From NCBI RefSeq assembly GCF_050271975.1, contig NZ_CP189850.1, positions 1,550,001 to 1,614,000 of the forward strand: a stretch of DNA of 64,000 nucleotides. Reading direction: 5' to 3'. Under the pieces are notes generated by a model. The model was not told the DNA's origin and did not search any database. It worked only from the letters and a program-made list of their open reading frames with translations. Every line of letters starts with the position of its first letter. Position 1 is the first letter of the stretch. Position numbers and translations under genes: made by a program. This stretch comes from Litorimonas sp947503715. GTDB lineage: Bacteria; Pseudomonadota; Alphaproteobacteria; Caulobacterales; Maricaulaceae. Positions 8,433 to 16,218 of this stretch are shown here, in pieces.

Positions 8433-9415
8433 TATTTGTCCAGAAGCAGACGGGGCAGGCGGAAGATGACTTTTTCCTTGGTCACTTCGACTTCCTGACA
8501 GCTCACATCATAGCGTGAGCGCAGGGCAGCGAGGACGCCGTCAGTCAGATATTCCGGCGCAGACGCCCCTGCCGATAATCCGATGACATCCGCCTTGTCG
8601 ATAGCGTCCCAATCTATCGCGTCAGAAGAGGAGATAAGGACGGCCTCATCCGATCCGGCCTTCGCGCCGACTTCGACGAGGCGTTTTGAATTGGACGAGG
8701 TTTTGGACCCGATCACTAGGAGTAGGTCACACCGTTCCGCAATCGCTTTGACGGCGGCCTGACGATTGGTCGTCGCGTAGCAAATGTCTTCTTTATAGGG
8801 CAGGGCGATGTCGGGGAAACGGGCTTTCAGAATTTCTATTATGTCGGCCGTGTCATCCACGGACAGCGTAGTCTGCGTCACGAGTGAGAGTTTCTGACCA
8901 TTGACGGGCTCGAATGTCCGCGCATCTTCCTCCGTTTCAATCAGGGACATCTGACCCGCGGGTAACTGTCCCATCGTGCCGATGACTTCCGGATGTCCCT
9001 CATGCCCGATCAGCAGGATATGCAAGCCTTCTTTGGCGTGGCGTTCCGCCTCCACATGGACCTTGGATACGAGCGGGCAGGTTGCGTCGAGGAACGTTAA
9101 CTCGCGGGCCTGTGCTGCTTTCGGGACCGATTTGGGAACGCCATGCGCTGAGAAGACGACTGGGCGGTCATCCGGACACTCATCCAGTTCTTCAACAAAG
9201 ACTGCGCCAAGACCTGTTAAGCGGTCCACGACGTGGCGGTTATGCACGATTTCATGCCGGACATAGACGGGCGCGCCGAATTTCTCGATCGAGCGTTCCA
9301 CAATCTGTATCGCGCGGTCCACGCCTGCGCAAAACCCACGGGGCGCAGCGAGCAGGACGGTCTTGCTCTTCCGGTCTGATATATGGTCTTTTTTGACGTC
9401 GAGTGTGACGGACAT
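8432..9415 (-). CDS. ispH: 4-hydroxy-3-methylbut-2-enyl diphosphate reductase
   Basis: IspH/LytB, the last enzyme of the MEP isoprenoid pathway, an iron-sulfur protein that converts HMBPP to IPP and DMAPP. The three cluster cysteines are visible in A-P-R-G-F-C-A-G-V, D-A-T-C-P-L-V and E-D-I-C-Y-A-T-T-N-R-Q, with the substrate-binding H-N-x-x-V-V and A-H-G-V motifs. I start at the ATG 9415 because ggag lies 6 bases upstream; a GTG at 9436 would add seven residues. About 327 residues, normal length. Confidence 0.96.
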   Translation of the reverse strand: MSVTLDVKKDHISDRKSKTVLLAAPRGFCAGVDRAIQIVERSIEKFGAPVYVRHEIVHNRHVVDRLTGLGAVFVEELDECPDDRPVVFSAHGVPKSVPKAAQARELTFLDATCPLVSKVHVEAERHAKEGLHILLIGHEGHPEVIGTMGQLPAGQMSLIETEEDARTFEPVNGQKLSLVTQTTLSVDDTADIIEILKARFPDIALPYKEDICYATTNRQAAVKAIAERCDLLLVIGSKTSSNSKRLVEVGAKAGSDEAVLISSSDAIDWDAIDKADVIGLSAGASAPEYLTDGVLAALRSRYDVSCQEVEVTKEKVIFRLPRLLLDK

Positions 9416-9544
9416 GAGGACTCCTTCATAATCCACGCATTGAAGGCGCGCGTAGATTTGATTATGGCAACAGCTATAGCATTGGCTGCGCCCCTACGAT
9501 AGGGCGGTGGTCACGCAAGACAAAGACTATTTCGGGACTTTTCC

Positions 9545-10132
9545 ATGTCGATGAGAACTACATTTTTTGGAGCCGCTGCAATGGCCATTCTGGCGCTGGC
9601 AGGGTGTCGCTCGACGCAGGAGGTCCTACAAATCGGTGAAGCCGCTGAACGTAACCCTGGCCCGTGTCCACGCGCCTTTGCCCTCTTTGATGCGTCCCGT
9701 TTGGTTGAAATCCGCGGTGACGGCAAAGAAAATTTCAACAATGTCGGCTTTACGGGCGAGATTAATGCCGTGCGCTCCCTTTGTCGTTATTTCGCGGATC
9801 GACCCATCAATGGCGATCTGACGATTGATTTCGCGTTGGGGCGCGGTCCGGCCGCGACAGAATCCAGCCATACATATGAATATTTCGTGGCCGTCACGCG
9901 TAAGAATATCGACGTGATCGAAAAGCAGGTTTTCCCGTTAAATGTGACCTTCCCCGCCGGAGTGGACCGCGTGACTGTCACCGAGGAAATTGACCGGATT
10001 ATCATCCCCCGCGCGAATGACACGACATCAGGAGAGAACTTCGAGATTGTCGTCGGCTTTGTTGTCACGCCGGAACAACGCGCGTTTAATAATGACGGTA
10101 AGCGGTTCCGCGTCTCCGCCGGTCAAAACTAG
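9545..10132 (+). CDS. hypothetical lipoprotein
   Basis: A 195-residue putative lipoprotein: signal sequence of about 20 residues ending in the lipobox L-A-L-A-G-C. The mature part is rich in beta-strand-like sequence and contains an F-P-L-N-V-T-F-P segment and several Asp/Arg pairs; I do not recognise a domain. It ends 9 bases before argS and may share a transcript with it. An envelope location is well supported; function is unknown. Confidence 0.78.
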   Translation: MSMRTTFFGAAAMAILALAGCRSTQEVLQIGEAAERNPGPCPRAFALFDASRLVEIRGDGKENFNNVGFTGEINAVRSLCRYFADRPINGDLTIDFALGRGPAATESSHTYEYFVAVTRKNIDVIEKQVFPLNVTFPAGVDRVTVTEEIDRIIIPRANDTTSGENFEIVVGFVVTPEQRAFNNDGKRFRVSAGQN

Positions 10133-10141
10133 GACTCTATC

Positions 10142-11911
10142 ATGAGTATTCAGTCGACGCTGGACGCCGCTGCGCGGGCCGCCTTCGAATCGCTCGGTTT
10201 TCCGGCGGCGATCGCCGGTGTGCAGGAATCAGATCGCGGCGACGCGCCCTATCAATGTAATGGCGCACTCGCCGCGGCAGGTATTGCCAAAAAACGCGGT
10301 GAAAAAGTCAATCCGCGTGAGATCGCGGTGAAAGCGGTTGCGATTTTGGAGACTGACCCTGCTTTTGGAAAGTTGGAGATTGCCGGACCGGGATTTATCA
10401 ATATCTCACCGGCAGCTGACCTGCTGACAACCCGTGCAAATGATCTCCTCGCCAATCCCGCCTCAGGCCTGACGGCAGATAAAACGAAAACGATTGTCGT
10501 CGATTATGGCGGGGCGAATGTCGCAAAACCTATGCATGTGGGCCATTTGCGCTCTGCAGTGATTGGCGAAGCGATCAAGCGTATTCTCCGCGCGCAGGGA
10601 CACACTGTGATTGGCGACGTCCATATGGGCGATTGGGGCCTGCAAATGGGCCACCTGATTTCCGAACTGACACTGGAACAGCCTGATCTCCCCTATTTCG
10701 ACGAGGATTTTACGGGCGATTATCCCGCCGAGCCGCCCGTGACGATGGACGACCTCGCACGGCTTTACCCGCAGGCATCGAATAAAGCGAAAAGTGATGC
10801 TGACCGCATGGAAGAGTCCCGTGTTGCGACGGCGCAGTTACAGGCGGGCCGGCGCGGTTACCGCGCCCTGCTGGATCACTTTATCGACGTGTCCGTCGCC
10901 GCCCTGAAAATTGGCTACGGCAATCTGGGGGTCGAATTCGATCTCTGGAAGGGCGAAGCCTGTGTCGACCCGCTGATCCCCGATATGATCGGTGGCTTGA
11001 AAGCCAAGGGGATCACGGAGGAAGATGACGGCGCGTTGATCATTCGCGTGGCTGAAGGCGAAAAAGACAAGACACCGCCCGTCATGCTCCTCGCCAGTTC
11101 CGGCGCCGTGCTTTACCATACGACCGACCTCGCCACGCTGGTGGACCGTAAGGCCGAGATTAATCCCGACCTCATCGTCTATGTCGTCGACCAACGCCAA
11201 GCTCTGCATTTCGAACAAGTCTTCCGTGCCGCCGTGAAAGCGGAGTGGTATGCGCGGGACCAACTTTTCCATGCGGGTTTCGGTACGATGAACGGGAAGG
11301 ACGGGAAGCCGTTCAAGACGCGGGCAGGGGGCGTATTACGCCTCGAAGACCTGCTGGAGGTTATGAATACCGCCGCCCGTGAGCGTCTAGAGGCGTCAGG
11401 CATCGGCGCGGATTTTGATCCGGCAGAACGCGAAGAAATTGCCCGTAAAATTGGTTTGGCGGCCCTAAAATTTGCTGATCTCCAAAACCAGCGTATGACG
11501 AATTACATTTTCGATCCGGAACGGTTTACGGCCTTTGAAGGCAAGACAGGGCCGTATCTCCTATATGCCGTCGTCCGTATAAAATCGATCCTACGGAAGG
11601 CCGAGGACATGGGCGTTTCATCCGGTGAAATTCAAGTTGAAGCCGAGGCGGAAACAGACCTCGTTCTGGCGCTGGATGCCTATGCCAAAGCGATTGCATT
11701 ATCGGCCGAGAAATATGCGCCGCATATGCTGTGTGAACATATTTACCGTGTCGCACAAAGCTTCTCCCGCTTCTACGCGGGTTGTCCGATTTTAGCGGAT
11801 GATGTGCCAGCGGAGGTGAAAGCCTCCCGCCTCGGCCTTGCCAAAGCGACATTGGCGCAGTTGGAGCACGGGCTGGACCTACTCGGCATCGAAGCGCCTG
11901 ACCGGATGTAA
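10142..11911 (+). CDS. argS: arginyl-tRNA synthetase
   Basis: Class I aminoacyl-tRNA synthetase charging tRNA-Arg, 589 residues. The N-terminal Add-1 domain precedes the HIGH-type motif (A-K-P-M-H-V-G-H-L-R-S, about residues 129-139). As in many ArgS enzymes no canonical KMSKS is present; the region G-K-P-F-K-T-R-A-G takes its place. The C-terminal DALR domain ends in L-G-I-E-A-P-D-R-M, the usual terminus with the conserved final Met. Start ATG at 10142 is preceded by a modest purine tract. Confidence 0.97.
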   Translation: MSIQSTLDAAARAAFESLGFPAAIAGVQESDRGDAPYQCNGALAAAGIAKKRGEKVNPREIAVKAVAILETDPAFGKLEIAGPGFINISPAADLLTTRANDLLANPASGLTADKTKTIVVDYGGANVAKPMHVGHLRSAVIGEAIKRILRAQGHTVIGDVHMGDWGLQMGHLISELTLEQPDLPYFDEDFTGDYPAEPPVTMDDLARLYPQASNKAKSDADRMEESRVATAQLQAGRRGYRALLDHFIDVSVAALKIGYGNLGVEFDLWKGEACVDPLIPDMIGGLKAKGITEEDDGALIIRVAEGEKDKTPPVMLLASSGAVLYHTTDLATLVDRKAEINPDLIVYVVDQRQALHFEQVFRAAVKAEWYARDQLFHAGFGTMNGKDGKPFKTRAGGVLRLEDLLEVMNTAARERLEASGIGADFDPAEREEIARKIGLAALKFADLQNQRMTNYIFDPERFTAFEGKTGPYLLYAVVRIKSILRKAEDMGVSSGEIQVEAEAETDLVLALDAYAKAIALSAEKYAPHMLCEHIYRVAQSFSRFYAGCPILADDVPAEVKASRLGLAKATLAQLEHGLDLLGIEAPDRM

Positions 11912-11917
11912 CGCAGA

Positions 11918-11980
11918 CATTTGATCCTGTGGATCAAATGGCGAGGAACTGGACGGCAGTGCCGTCCGTCTTTCATCCAT
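11918..11980 (+). terminator. double hairpin downstream of argS
   Basis: Two perfect hairpins follow argS: a 10-bp stem (CATTTGATCC / GGATCAAATG, loop TGT, 11918-11940) and a 7-bp GC stem (GGACGGC / GCCGTCC, 11951-11967) followed by GTCTTTC and, further on, TTTTT. The second is a plausible, imperfect Rho-independent terminator for argS; both lie between convergent genes and could work in both directions. Confidence 0.5.
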
Positions 11981-11985
11981 AATTT

Positions 11986-12279
11986 TTAACGCTGAATCGG
12001 CTGTTGATAGGCTTGCTGTACCATGCGCTGTTGTTCCCGAACGGCGGGTTGTTGCGGTGGAACCGGTGCTTGCGGCGCAGGAGCGGCTTGCGAGCGTGCG
12101 GCGGGTTGTGCTTGTGCGACGGGTTTGCGTCCCGGCAATTGACGCTGCCCCGACGTGGCCTCCAAACATTCGGCATACATATCCAGAATGGACTGCATAT
12201 TATTCTCGCCCCAGACCCCAACACCTTTCAGCTTGGAGACGAGTTCGAACGCGATTTCTTCTTTGGACTTGCCTGACAT
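11986..12279 (-). CDS. small hypothetical protein with Pro/Gln/Ala-rich tail
   Basis: A 97-residue protein. Residues 1-45 look folded and helical (K-E-E-I-A-F-E-L-V-S-K-L-K-G-V-G-V-W-G-E), and the C-terminal half is a low-complexity tail of Pro, Gln and Ala. No signal peptide. I do not recognise it. It is transcribed away from the glycine riboswitch at 12395 and converges with argS. The frame on the opposite strand looks like a shadow. Confidence 0.6.
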   Translation of the reverse strand: MSGKSKEEIAFELVSKLKGVGVWGENNMQSILDMYAECLEATSGQRQLPGRKPVAQAQPAARSQAAPAPQAPVPPQQPAVREQQRMVQQAYQQPIQR

Positions 12280-12394
12280 GGATGCACTTTCTGTCTAAAT
12301 TTCAGGCACGCAAATAACACACAGGTCTTAAGGCTCTGTATCACGCAACGAGATTGACTCTTTTCTGAATTCGACGCATCAGAATTTCACTTCC

Positions 12395-12593
12395 TGCCAT
12401 ATGGGAGAGAGTCGCGAATAATGTGACCACCGAAGGCGCAACCGCCCCGGCAAACGCTCAGGTCAACGGACCGTATGGCAGTCAAAACGCTGGAAAGCGG
12501 GCCGGTTGGTGAAACGGCCCCGCCGACGGAGTAAGCCCCCGCACTTCATGTTGAAGGGCTCGGGTCAATCTCTCAGGCCCGAGGAGACAGCAG
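12395..12593 (+). promoter_or_regulatory. tandem glycine riboswitch
   Basis: A two-aptamer glycine riboswitch ahead of gcvT. Aptamer I starts with TGCCATA (12395) pairing to TATGGCA (to 12478) and carries the consensus core ACCGAAGGCGCAA and CGCTCAGGTCAACGGACC. Aptamer II carries GCCGACGGAGTAAGCC, then ATCTCTCAGGCCCGAGGAGACAGC. Known tandem glycine aptamers switch on the cleavage system when glycine is abundant, which matches the operon downstream. A small hairpin (ACGGC / GCCGT, 12607-12621) between aptamer II and the gcvT ATG could be part of the expression platform. Confidence 0.93.
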
Positions 12594-12629
12594 GTGGCCA
12601 CGGAGACGGCGAAATGCCGTGATGTGCCT

Positions 12630-13784
12630 ATGACTGACCTAAAAACAACTGCATTACACGAGATGCACGTCGCGCTCGACGCGAAAATGGTGCCGTTCGC
12701 AGGTTATGACATGCCGGTCCAATATCCGATGGGCGTCTTGCAGGAACATCTCCACACGCGCGAAAAGGCCGGATTATTCGACGTCTCCCATATGGGGCAG
12801 GTCTTTATCATGGCGGAGGATAAGCGCTTCGCGACAGCGGCCAAAGCGCTCGAAAAATTAGTGCCTGCCGACATTCAATCTTTGGAGCCGGGACAGCAAC
12901 GTTACTCTCAGTTCCTAAATGAAGATGGCGGCATTCTGGATGATCTGATGATCTCTCGCCTCGCCATGCCGGGTTACGAGCACGCGCTTTATCTCGTCGT
13001 GAATGCGGGCTGTAAGATCGGCGATTATGCGCATTTGGAAGCGCATCTTCCGGATGGTGTTCATATGATGGTCAAGGACGACACGCTCTCCCTCATCGCA
13101 TTACAGGGGCCAATGGCCGCCGAGGTTTTGAAACAGTTTAATCCAGCCGTCGCAGACCTCGTCTTCATGATCCATACGGATCTGGAACTGAAAGGCCCGT
13201 TGGACACACCCATCTGGGCGCATGTGTCCCGCTCCGGTTATACGGGCGAGGATGGCTATGAAATTTCCGTCAAACATGACGATGTGGTGCGTTTGACCAA
13301 GGCGCTACTTGCCCATGTTGATGTCGAAATGATCGGCCTCGGCGCGCGCGACAGTTTGCGTATGGAAGCCGGGCTTTGCCTCTATGGACATGATATCGAC
13401 ACAACCGTTTCCCCGATTGAGGCAGGTTTAATTTGGTCCATCCAAAAACACCGCCGCAGCGAGGATGCCGGATATTTCGGCGCAAAGCGTGTCGCCTCTG
13501 ATCTCGCCGATAAATCCACAAAACGCCTCGTCGGGATCAAACCCGAAGGCCGCGCCCCCGCCCGCGAACATACCGAAGTCCAGGATATGGCCGGCAACAC
13601 GATTGGGGTGGTCACGTCCGGTGGCTTTGGCCCAACTGCGGGTGGTCCCGTCGCGATGGGCTATGTCGCCCGCAAATTTACAAAAGCCGGAACGCCCGTC
13701 CAACTCATCGTGCGCGGCAAAGCCCGCCCGGCGACCATCGTCAAATTACCTTTCGCCCCGCATAATTATTACCGAGGAGCCTGA
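12630..13784 (+). CDS. gcvT: glycine cleavage system T protein (aminomethyltransferase)
   Basis: Transfers the aminomethyl group from lipoyl-H protein to tetrahydrofolate, giving 5,10-methylene-THF and ammonia. Conserved blocks: F-A-G-Y-D-M-P-V-Q-Y-P, F-D-V-S-H-M-G-Q, G-Q-Q-R-Y-S, R-S-G-Y-T-G-E-D-G-Y-E and the G-L-G-A-R-D-S-L-R-M-E-A-G motif with the catalytic Asp. I start at ATG 12630 (384 residues), which matches family N-termini (M-T-D-L-K-T-T-x-L). The frame is open from a GTG at 12594 that sits 7 bases after an AGGAG within riboswitch aptamer II, so a longer form of 396 residues is possible. First gene of the gcv operon. Confidence 0.95.
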   Translation: MTDLKTTALHEMHVALDAKMVPFAGYDMPVQYPMGVLQEHLHTREKAGLFDVSHMGQVFIMAEDKRFATAAKALEKLVPADIQSLEPGQQRYSQFLNEDGGILDDLMISRLAMPGYEHALYLVVNAGCKIGDYAHLEAHLPDGVHMMVKDDTLSLIALQGPMAAEVLKQFNPAVADLVFMIHTDLELKGPLDTPIWAHVSRSGYTGEDGYEISVKHDDVVRLTKALLAHVDVEMIGLGARDSLRMEAGLCLYGHDIDTTVSPIEAGLIWSIQKHRRSEDAGYFGAKRVASDLADKSTKRLVGIKPEGRAPAREHTEVQDMAGNTIGVVTSGGFGPTAGGPVAMGYVARKFTKAGTPVQLIVRGKARPATIVKLPFAPHNYYRGA

Positions 13785-13787
13785 CCC

Positions 13788-14159
13788 ATGAGCACTTATT
13801 TCACAGAAGATCACGAATGGATCCGCGTTGACGGTGACACGGGAGCGGTCGGAATCTCGGCCTATGCCGCAAAAGCCCTCGGCGATGTTGTCTTTGTTGA
13901 ACTGCCGGATGTCGGCACAGAATTTGACAAGGGCGATGAAGCCGCCGTGGTCGAATCCGTCAAGGCTGCCTCAGAAGTCTACACGCCCGTCGGCGGAGAA
14001 GTGGTTGAGGTCAACGCCGCGCTTGAAGACGCGCCGGAAACGGTCAATGCTTCGCCGGATGGGGAAGGGTGGTTCCTAAAAATCAAAATCGCTGATGCGG
14101 ATGAGTTATCAACCCTGATGGATGAGGCAAAATACAAAGCCTATTGCGCTGACCTTTAG
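13788..14159 (+). CDS. gcvH: glycine cleavage system H protein
   Basis: Lipoyl carrier protein of the glycine cleavage complex, 123 residues, normal length. The lipoylated lysine is in V-V-E-S-V-K-A-A-S-E-V-Y (about residue 58), and the N-terminal Y-F-T-E-D-H-E-W-I-R and G-D-V-V-F-V-E-L-P blocks are typical. It starts 3 bases after gcvT and is followed immediately by a small membrane-protein gene. Confidence 0.97.
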   Translation: MSTYFTEDHEWIRVDGDTGAVGISAYAAKALGDVVFVELPDVGTEFDKGDEAAVVESVKAASEVYTPVGGEVVEVNAALEDAPETVNASPDGEGWFLKIKIADADELSTLMDEAKYKAYCADL

Positions 14160-14162
14160 TCC

Positions 14163-14345
14163 ATGATGCTGAACGAAGACCAAACCGATAGTAGCGATAA
14201 AGCGGCCATGGCGGCCGTCATTGCGGGCGGGTTTGCTTGGTTGGTTTTCGATGGCTTCATCTTTGCGCTGATAGTCGGCTTTGTGGCTTTCGTCATTGTG
14301 AACCGGAAAAAGGTTGCACGTGATGATAGTGAAGAGAACATTTAA
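14163..14345 (+). CDS. small membrane protein in gcv operon
   Basis: A 60-residue open frame starting 3 bases after the gcvH stop. It has a charged N-terminus, one long or two short hydrophobic segments (about residues 15-47) and a charged C-terminus (N-R-K-K-V-A-R-D-D-S-E-E-N). Spacing fits an operon member. No family recognised; coding status rests on tight spacing and a sensible membrane-protein layout, so moderate confidence. Confidence 0.55.
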   Translation: MMLNEDQTDSSDKAAMAAVIAGGFAWLVFDGFIFALIVGFVAFVIVNRKKVARDDSEENI

Positions 14346-14353
14346 ATGCGTGA

Positions 14354-14572
14354 ATGTCTTCTCAACGGAATTGGGTTTTAGCGATGCGCCGCAATCCGCT
14401 CATTCTCAGAATCTGGGGTATTGCAATCTCTGCGCTGGGCCTCTGGCATATTGTCTCATGGTCAAAAAACCCGGACCCGAATAAGGACGCTTTCATTCTC
14501 GTGGTCGGCATTTTCTGCCTCCTCGTTGGTGTCATCGTCCTCGTGATGAATTTAAAACGGAAAGATAATTAA
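14354..14572 (+). CDS. small two-helix membrane protein in gcv operon
   Basis: A 72-residue open frame with two hydrophobic helices (about 17-36 and 46-65) separated by a short charged loop with N-P-D-P-N-K-D, and a basic C-terminus. It ends one base before the gcvPA start, so it is likely translated as part of the operon. Not recognised. With the preceding gene it forms an unusual pair of small membrane proteins inside a soluble enzyme operon. Confidence 0.55.
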   Translation: MSSQRNWVLAMRRNPLILRIWGIAISALGLWHIVSWSKNPDPNKDAFILVVGIFCLLVGVIVLVMNLKRKDN

Positions 14573-15919
14573 ATGCGTTACCTTCCCCTGAATGCGAATG
14601 ATCGCACGCAAATGTTGGACGTGATCGGCGTCGAGAATGTGGATGATTTGTTCCACAATGTGCCGGAGGCCGCGCGCCTGAAAGGTCTCATCGATCTGCC
14701 GACGCATCAATCCGAACAGGCGGTTGAGCAGTTCTTTCAACGGCTGTCCAATAAATCGACGCCTGCGTCGTCTGTTCCGTTTTTCTGTGGGGCAGGGGCC
14801 TATAAACATCATATTCCGGCAACCGTCGATCACCTGATCCAACGGTCTGAATTCCTGACGGCCTATACGCCGTACCAGCCGGAGATCAGTCAAGGCACGC
14901 TGCAAACCTTGTTCGAATTTCAGACGCAAGTCGCGCTTTTGACGGGCATGGAGGTCGCGAACGCGTCCATGTATGACGGGTCCACCGCCTGCGCCGAAGC
15001 CGTCGTCATGGCGCACCGCGTCGCGCGGGGAAAGAAATCCAAAGCCGTATTGGCACCGGGTCTTCACCCCCATTACGCGGCGGCGACACAGACGCTGGCC
15101 TCGACGCTCAATATCACGATCAATGAGCGCGATACGCGGATGGGGCGCGATGATCACGTCATCGACCATATTGATGACGATACCTGTTGCGTCGTCGTGC
15201 AGTCACCTAACGTGTTTGGCGAGATCGTCGATCTTCGCCCGATTGCGGAGAAGGCCCATGCGCATAAAGCGCTGCTGATTGCGGTCTTTACTGAACCTGT
15301 CGCCCTCGCCGCGATTACGCCGCCGGGTGAACAGGGCGCGGATATTGTCGTGGGTGAAGGGCAGGGACTGGGCGTCGGTCTGGCCTTTGGTGGGCCGCAT
15401 GTCGGTCTCTTCGCCTGCCGCCAGAAACTCGTGCGGCAAATGCCGGGCCGCGTTTGCGGGGAAACCGTCGATGCGAATGGTGACCGGGGCTATGTCCTGA
15501 CGCTCTCCACGCGCGAACAACATATACGCCGTGAAAAAGCGACCTCGAATATTTGTACGAATAGCGGGCTCTGCTGCCTCGCTTTCACCATTCATATGAG
15601 CCTGCTGGGCGATGCGGGGATACAGCGCTTGGCTACGCTGAACCACGAGAAAGCTTGCGACCTCGCCGACGTCATTGAGGAGATTGAGGGCGCGGAAGTC
15701 CTAAACGACACGTTCTTCAACGAATTCACCGTCCGCCTGAATAAACCTGCTGCGGATGTCGTCGATGCCATGGTCGAAAAAGGCGTCATCGCGGGTGTCC
15801 CGCTCAGCCGTCTGTCGCCGGATGCGGATGAGAATTTGCTTCTAGTCTGTGCAACGGAGACGAGTTCCGATGAGGATATTGCGGCGTTTGAAGCTGCTTT
15901 GAAGGAGGTGTTGTCGTGA
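14573..15919 (+). CDS. gcvPA: glycine dehydrogenase (decarboxylating) subunit 1
   Basis: N-terminal half of the split P protein of the glycine cleavage system, which decarboxylates glycine with pyridoxal phosphate and passes the aminomethyl group to GcvH. At 448 residues it has the normal length. Family blocks include M-R-Y-L-P, A-Y-T-P-Y-Q-P-E-I-S-Q-G-T-L-Q, S-M-Y-D-G-S-T-A and the C-terminal F-F-N-E-F-T-V. It pairs with GcvPB to form the active heterotetramer. The stop codon overlaps a following 100-codon gene (GTGA), an unusual separation of the two P subunits. Confidence 0.96.
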   Translation: MRYLPLNANDRTQMLDVIGVENVDDLFHNVPEAARLKGLIDLPTHQSEQAVEQFFQRLSNKSTPASSVPFFCGAGAYKHHIPATVDHLIQRSEFLTAYTPYQPEISQGTLQTLFEFQTQVALLTGMEVANASMYDGSTACAEAVVMAHRVARGKKSKAVLAPGLHPHYAAATQTLASTLNITINERDTRMGRDDHVIDHIDDDTCCVVVQSPNVFGEIVDLRPIAEKAHAHKALLIAVFTEPVALAAITPPGEQGADIVVGEGQGLGVGLAFGGPHVGLFACRQKLVRQMPGRVCGETVDANGDRGYVLTLSTREQHIRREKATSNICTNSGLCCLAFTIHMSLLGDAGIQRLATLNHEKACDLADVIEEIEGAEVLNDTFFNEFTVRLNKPAADVVDAMVEKGVIAGVPLSRLSPDADENLLLVCATETSSDEDIAAFEAALKEVLS

Positions 15920-16218
15920 GGTTTGATGAGCTTTCCCGTTTTTTGGAAGAGACCAACCTAAGTCGATACAACCTTTACAAGCCGTACTCTGCTATTTTCG
16001 ATATAAACAAGTCTCTCTTTCAGCTTGGGTTTGAAGGTTTAATGTTTCCTGAGCCGATTCATTTGAGAGGCCTCCTAGATACAACCTCGAAACTTGGCGA
16101 GAACTTCTTTGCGGATATATCGAAGTTAATCAGTGAACCTCACATAAATGAGATTGAGATGACTTGGGTTTACCATTGTAGGAAAATCAACGAATTTAGC
16201 ACGGAGTTGTTGCCATGA
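15916..16218 (+). CDS. hypothetical protein inserted between gcvPA and gcvPB
   Basis: A 100-residue protein starting with GTG that overlaps the gcvPA stop and ending in a TGA that overlaps the gcvPB ATG, so it is translationally coupled on both sides. Sequence is soluble-looking with many aromatic and charged residues, no signal peptide or membrane helix. Base composition is clearly poorer in G+C than the flanking gcv genes by eye, suggesting recent acquisition. I do not recognise a family; it could be a standalone small domain unrelated to glycine cleavage. Confidence 0.72.
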   Translation: MRFDELSRFLEETNLSRYNLYKPYSAIFDINKSLFQLGFEGLMFPEPIHLRGLLDTTSKLGENFFADISKLISEPHINEIEMTWVYHCRKINEFSTELLP

